Shown piece by piece: positions 6,894 through 9,693 of a stretch of DNA of 9,693 nt. This DNA comes from an uncultured Oscillospiraceae bacterium. GTDB taxonomy: Bacteria; Bacillota; Clostridia; Oscillospirales; Acutalibacteraceae. Each line of letters starts with the position of its first letter. Within the stretch, counting starts at the first letter, position 1. Both the position numbers and the translations under genes were made by a program. The DNA lies in NCBI GenBank assembly GCA_900546895.1, contig UREO01000094.1:1-9693 (forward strand). The letters run 5' to 3'. The notes below the pieces were generated by a model. The model was not told where the DNA came from. It worked only from the letters and a program-made list of their open reading frames with translations, and ran no database searches.

Positions 6894-6922
6894 AGTTTAC
6901 CATTGAACGGCCCGGCTTTCAA
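6894..6922 (-). promoter_or_regulatory. putative sigma-A promoter for gtrA-glyS
   Basis: On the - strand TTGAAA (6917-6922), a 17-base spacer and TAAACT (6894-6899). The -35 is close to consensus and the -10 is fair. TATAAC at 6888-6893 is a second -10-like hexamer but is badly spaced from this -35. Transcription would start only about 10 bases before the gtrA ATG. The -35 lies directly after the stop codon of the upstream oxidoreductase gene. Confidence 0.5.
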
Positions 6923-6925
6923 GTG

Positions 6926-7657
6926 CTAATCAGCCGGTTTATCGAAATGAAACGGGGAGACGCCGTCCAGCCATCCGTGTTCCTTCCAGTAACGCTTGTC
7001 CAGCTGGTTGCCTTCCCGGCCTTTCTGCAGCTGTTTGCTGATAAAATATAGAAAACGGGTCTGCAGATAGGGCGGTCTGTCCCTTTTTCCGGCGACGGCC
7101 TTGTAGAATCCGGCCGCGTCCGCTTGAAGCCGGTTTTCAAATTTTTGCCGCCTTTTCGCCGGCATTTCGTCCCAGCTTAGGCTGTACATGGAAAAGCCCC
7201 TTTGAGATACCCGGTTAACGCCCCAGCCTTTCAGGCTTTTCGCGATCACGCCCATGGCGGAACGCGTTCCGGCGCCCGCGGTCGTGGACAGAATAAACGC
7301 CTTCTTGTGGAACATTTCCGGACGGGGGCGGTGCGGCAGGAAGATAAAGCCGAAATGGTCGAGAAAGGACTTCATGGGGCCGCTCAGGGAGAGCACATAG
7401 ACGGGCGAATTGAAAACAAGACCGTCGGCTTCCAGCATCGCCTGAAGAATCGGCTGCACGTACCCGGCGTGCGGACAGGTCAGCTCATCTCTCAGAAAGC
7501 AGTTGTAGCAGCCCTTGCAGAAGTCGGGCAGATCCTTCGGCAGAAAAAATTCCCGCACGGTGATTTCTCCATGCTCTTTCATCGCCTGTAAAAATTTCTG
7601 CGCAGCCGTGTAGCTGTTGCCTTTTCTGGGACTGCCGTGTATGACCGTGATTTTCAT
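6926..7657 (-). CDS. flavodoxin-fold NAD(P)H-dependent oxidoreductase, iron-sulfur-flavoprotein-like
   Basis: Soluble flavoprotein, 243 aa, of the NADPH-dependent FMN reductase/iron-sulfur flavoprotein group. The FMN phosphate loop is GSPRKGNS (8-15), and the later NSPVYVLSLSGPMKSFLDHF segment is the flavin-side region typical of the family. Cysteines C47, C50, C53 and C61 form CX2CX2CX7C, within the compact CX2CX2CX4-7C pattern known for the 4Fe-4S cluster of Isf proteins. A cluster is therefore plausible but unproven. The C-terminal 60 or so residues are basic and aromatic (for example RPPYLQTRFLYFISKQLQKG), longer than a minimal Isf, and I cannot assign them. The start is well supported: AAAGGAGAG precedes the ATG. 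The gene has its own strong promoter and a possible operator, so it is probably a regulated single-gene unit. The natural substrate is unknown; no metabolic partner is adjacent. Confidence 0.8.
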   Translation of the reverse strand: MKITVIHGSPRKGNSYTAAQKFLQAMKEHGEITVREFFLPKDLPDFCKGCYNCFLRDELTCPHAGYVQPILQAMLEADGLVFNSPVYVLSLSGPMKSFLDHFGFIFLPHRPRPEMFHKKAFILSTTAGAGTRSAMGVIAKSLKGWGVNRVSQRGFSMYSLSWDEMPAKRRQKFENRLQADAAGFYKAVAGKRDRPPYLQTRFLYFISKQLQKGREGNQLDKRYWKEHGWLDGVSPFHFDKPAD

Positions 7658-7693
7658 AAAAAATCTCTCCTTTTGCGGCTTTCGAGCCGACGA

Positions 7694-7710
7694 TACCGGA
7701 CGTTTCGGTA
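7694..7710. promoter_or_regulatory. operator-like inverted repeat in the flavoprotein gene leader
   Basis: TACCG (7694-7698), seven bases, then CGGTA (7706-7710). The symmetry continues as GAT/ATC if a one-base offset is allowed. It lies about 9-25 bases downstream of the expected transcription start, a common place for a repressor site. No regulator gene is adjacent, so the function is inferred. Confidence 0.3.
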
Positions 7711-7725
7711 ATCTCTGTGATATCC

Positions 7726-7754
7726 ACTATAAAAGGCGGAAGGCGGGCTGTCAA
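7726..7754 (-). promoter_or_regulatory. strong sigma-A promoter for the flavoprotein gene
   Basis: On the - strand a perfect TTGACA (7749-7754), a 17-base spacer and TATAGT (7726-7731). This gives a start near 7719 and a 5' leader of about 60 bases, which holds the inverted repeat, a small CGGCT/AGCCG hairpin (7676-7689) and the ribosome binding site. It is the best promoter in the window. Confidence 0.85.
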
Positions 7755-7815
7755 GGCAAATTGCGTAAACAAATCGCTGCCGGAGTAAGAAAGATTATCC
7801 ATGGAAAAAACAGGT

Positions 7816-7853
7816 AAAAAGACCCCTTGCGGAATTTTGTTCCGCAAGGGGTC
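7816..7853 (-). terminator. rho-independent terminator of the psuK-psuG operon
   Basis: A perfect 14-bp stem: 7840-7853 pairs with 7821-7834 (GACCCCTTGCGGAA), with a five-base loop. On the - strand it is followed by TTTTT (7816-7820). It lies 28 bases after the psuG stop and isolates that operon from the flavoprotein promoter. Confidence 0.93.
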
Positions 7854-7881
7854 CGCAGAGGCTGTAGGGGGAGGCGATAAA

Positions 7882-8799
7882 TTACTGCAGCTTCGCGAGC
7901 TCCACCGCAAGGTTCGTGCCGACCACGGCGTTGCTGTAAACCAGCTGGATGTTGGAATCCAGACTGTCGCCGCCGGTGATTTCCTTGATCTTGGCGAGCA
8001 GGTAAGGAGTGGTTTCCTTGCCCTTGACGCCTTCACGCGCAGCGTCCGCCAAAGCCTCGTCGATGGCCTTGTCGATCACCGCTTTGTCCATTTGGTACTG
8101 TTCGGGAATCGGGTTCGCGATCACCAGACCGCCGTTGATGCCCATTTCCCATTTGACCTTGACCGCCTGTGCCAGCTCTTTTTCGGAGTCGACGCGGTAG
8201 TCTACTTTAAACCCGCTCTTTCTGGTGTAGAAGGCGGGCAGTTCGTCCGTGCCGAAACCGACGACGGGTACGCCGCGGGTTTCCAGATATTCCAGCGTCA
8301 GCTTCAGGTCGAGGATAGACTTTGCGCCCGCGCAGACGACCGCGACGTTGGTTCTTGCAAGCTCTTCAAGATCGGCGGAAATGTCGAAGCTTTCCGGTGC
8401 GCCGCGGTGTACGCCGCCGATGCCGCCGGTGACAAAAACCTTGATGCCCGCCAGCGCCGCCAGAATCATGGTGGTCGCCACTGTAGCGGCTCCGTCCGCC
8501 TTTTTGGCGATGATGAAGGGAATATCCCTTCTGCTGGTCTTGATAACGTTTTTTGCCGTGCCCAGATGCTCCAGCTCGTCGTCGGTCAGGCCGATTTTGA
8601 TTTTTCCGCCGATGATCGCGATGGTAGCGGGCTCCGCGCCGTGCTCCCGGACAATTTTTTCCACATTGCGCGCCGTTTCCACATTCTGCGGGTAGGGCAT
8701 GCCGTGGGAAATGATGGTGGATTCCAGAGCGACGACGGGCTTTCCGGCATCCAGAGCCTTCTGTACGCCGGGATTGATTTCAAGATAGTCTTTTAACAT
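7882..8799 (-). CDS. psuG: pseudouridine-5'-phosphate glycosidase
   Basis: Cleaves the C-C glycosidic bond of pseudouridine 5'-phosphate reversibly to uracil and ribose-5-phosphate, in the cytoplasm with a divalent metal. From the chosen start it is 305 aa, close to E. coli PsuG (about 312). Family landmarks run along the whole protein: ALESTIISHGMPYPQN (24-39), VTGGIGGVHRG (132-142), CAGAKSILDL (156-165), GFGTDELPAFY (181-191), ANPIPEQ (228-234) and the C-terminal GGDSLDSNIQLVYSNA. By remembered E. coli numbering, K160 corresponds to the catalytic lysine K166, D139 to the metal-binding aspartate D145, and N283 to N289. The ATG at 8797-8799 is served by GGAGG nine bases upstream. A longer frame from 8877 would lie inside psuK and adds an unrelated basic stretch. 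Its start overlaps the psuK end by 20 bp, implying translational coupling. Confidence 0.94.
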   Translation of the reverse strand: MLKDYLEINPGVQKALDAGKPVVALESTIISHGMPYPQNVETARNVEKIVREHGAEPATIAIIGGKIKIGLTDDELEHLGTAKNVIKTSRRDIPFIIAKKADGAATVATTMILAALAGIKVFVTGGIGGVHRGAPESFDISADLEELARTNVAVVCAGAKSILDLKLTLEYLETRGVPVVGFGTDELPAFYTRKSGFKVDYRVDSEKELAQAVKVKWEMGINGGLVIANPIPEQYQMDKAVIDKAIDEALADAAREGVKGKETTPYLLAKIKEITGGDSLDSNIQLVYSNAVVGTNLAVELAKLQ

Positions 8800-9656
8800 G
8801 GTACGTTTCCTCCATAAGCTTTTGAATATTTTTGACGGACATCTCCGGGTTGATCGTATTTTCGTGGCGGAGCGCAAGCTTGGAAGCCGCCGCCGAAAAG
8901 CGGATGGCTTCCTCCGGGCTCATTTTGTTCAGGCTGGCGTAAACCAGCCCGGCCATAAACGCGTCCCCCGCGCCGGTGGCGTTTACCACCTTCGCCTTTT
9001 CCGTTTCCAGAATAAATTCGTTTTTTTCGTCGCGGTAATAGGTTCCTCTGCCGCCGAGCGAAATCACCGCGCGCCGGACGCCCTGCTTCAGGAAAAATTC
9101 TCCCGACCGGCGCAGGCTGCCCTCGTCCGTGATTTGGATTCCGGTCAGCTTTTCGGACTCCAGCCGGTTCGGCTTGATCGTGTGCAGACGGCCCAGAATG
9201 TTTTTCACCTTGACCGCCTTTGCGGTGGAAACCGTGTCCAGGTAAAAGTCCATTTCCGGGAACTCCTTCGTCAGGAAAACAAGGGTCTTTTCCGGCAGGT
9301 TCGTGTCAATCACGCAAAGCCGCGCGCGTTTGATCAGCTGCCTGCGGTTTTCAATAAATTCCGGGGTAATTTTGTCCAACACATGCATCTGGGCAATCGC
9401 AACCTTCATGTCGCCCTCTTCGTCGAGAATGGAAAGGTAAATGGAAGTGGGGCATTCGTCCGATACCAGCGAATGCTTCCTGTCTATTCCGCATTTCTCG
9501 GCGGCTTCCAGCAGCCCCCGACCGTAGTCGTCGTTGCCGACCGCGGTGATCAGCCGGGTGGCTACGCCCAGCCTGCTGATGTTTTCAGCAATATTCCGAC
9601 CGACGCCGCCGTGCGAAATCTTCACGCTGCCGGGATTGGAGTCGTTCATAACCAGC
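8780..9656 (-). CDS. psuK: pseudouridine kinase, PfkB family (5' end missing)
   Basis: Phosphorylates pseudouridine to the 5'-phosphate that PsuG then cleaves; cytoplasmic ribokinase-fold enzyme. About 291 native residues are present. The frame runs off the native end of the contig, and the first ten residues of the apparent protein (MGSEMCIRDR) are translated adapter, not biology. By comparison with the family, roughly 20-25 N-terminal residues are missing. Visible features are DSNPG and SHGGVGRNIAEN (PfkB signature 1 region, about native residues 14-25), LDTVSTAKAVK in the middle, which is characteristic of the YeiC/PsuK-type subgroup, HTIKPNRLE, and the second PfkB signature with its catalytic base in NATGAGDAFMAG. 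The TGA stop lies inside the psuG start region, a 20-bp overlap. Adjacency to psuG makes the substrate assignment much stronger than the fold alone would. Confidence 0.88.
8809..8813 (-). promoter_or_regulatory. ribosome binding site that decides the psuG start
   Basis: GGAGG on the - strand, nine bases before the psuG ATG at 8799 and inside the psuK coding end. It supports independent initiation of psuG within the overlap. Confidence 0.8.
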
Positions 9657-9693
9657 CTGTCTCTTATACACATCTCCGAGCCCACGAGACATG
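9657..9693. other. Nextera/Tn5 sequencing adapter left at contig end
   Basis: Bases 9657-9675 are exactly CTGTCTCTTATACACATCT, the 19-base Tn5 mosaic end. Bases 9676-9690 are CCGAGCCCACGAGAC, the rest of the Nextera read-2 adapter. The last three bases (ATG) would be the start of the index. This is library DNA, not genome. Read on the - strand in the psuK frame it yields MGSEMCIRDR, a false start fused to the kinase. The boundary is uncertain by a base or two if native bases happen to match the adapter. Confidence 0.98.

Noticed and set aside
7801..8796. 331-codon open frame on the + strand opposite psuG
   Set aside because: It starts inside the psuG terminator region, is antisense to a clear pseudouridine-phosphate glycosidase, and gives a protein without family motifs.

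Overview
The window reads as chromosomal DNA of a moderately GC-rich Clostridia-type Firmicute. My best guess is the Oscillospirales/Ruminococcaceae side, inferred from strong GGAGG ribosome binding sites, the alpha2-type glycyl-tRNA synthetase, sigma-A-like promoters and the style of the proteins. The sequence alone does not fix the genus. The native DNA ends at about 9656. The last 37 bases are Nextera/Tn5 library adapter that was left in the contig.

Left half, + strand (1-4998): a sugar operon, alsA-alsC-alsE-alsK-rpiB. Its gene order and protein motifs match the E. coli D-allose (als) operon, with an RpiB-family isomerase at the end. Inferred route: an unseen binding protein (alsB, expected just left of the window) delivers D-allose to the AlsA/AlsC ABC transporter. 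AlsK phosphorylates it, the RpiB-type isomerase converts allose-6-P to allulose-6-P, and AlsE epimerises this to fructose-6-P. A long imperfect hairpin precedes alsA. A strong, probably bidirectional terminator closes the operon.

Right half, - strand (5020-9656), read from right to left: psuK (cut by the contig end) and psuG, overlapping by 20 bp, form a pseudouridine salvage pair that ends at a textbook terminator. Next is a single gene for an iron-sulfur-flavoprotein-like oxidoreductase, with an excellent sigma-A promoter and an operator-like inverted repeat. Last come gtrA (four-helix membrane protein) and glyS, probably co-transcribed and convergent with the als operon.

I found no CRISPR array, insertion sequence, phage gene, tRNA or rRNA, and no gene-free stretch longer than 300 bases. 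Most of the content is recognisable metabolism. The points worth a second look are the adapter artefact and the false N-terminus it creates, the als leader hairpin, the cysteine cluster and promoter of the flavoprotein gene, the lack of a ribosome binding site before gtrA, several start-codon corrections, and an unusual residue in AlsE. I did not see convincing evidence of a new biological system.
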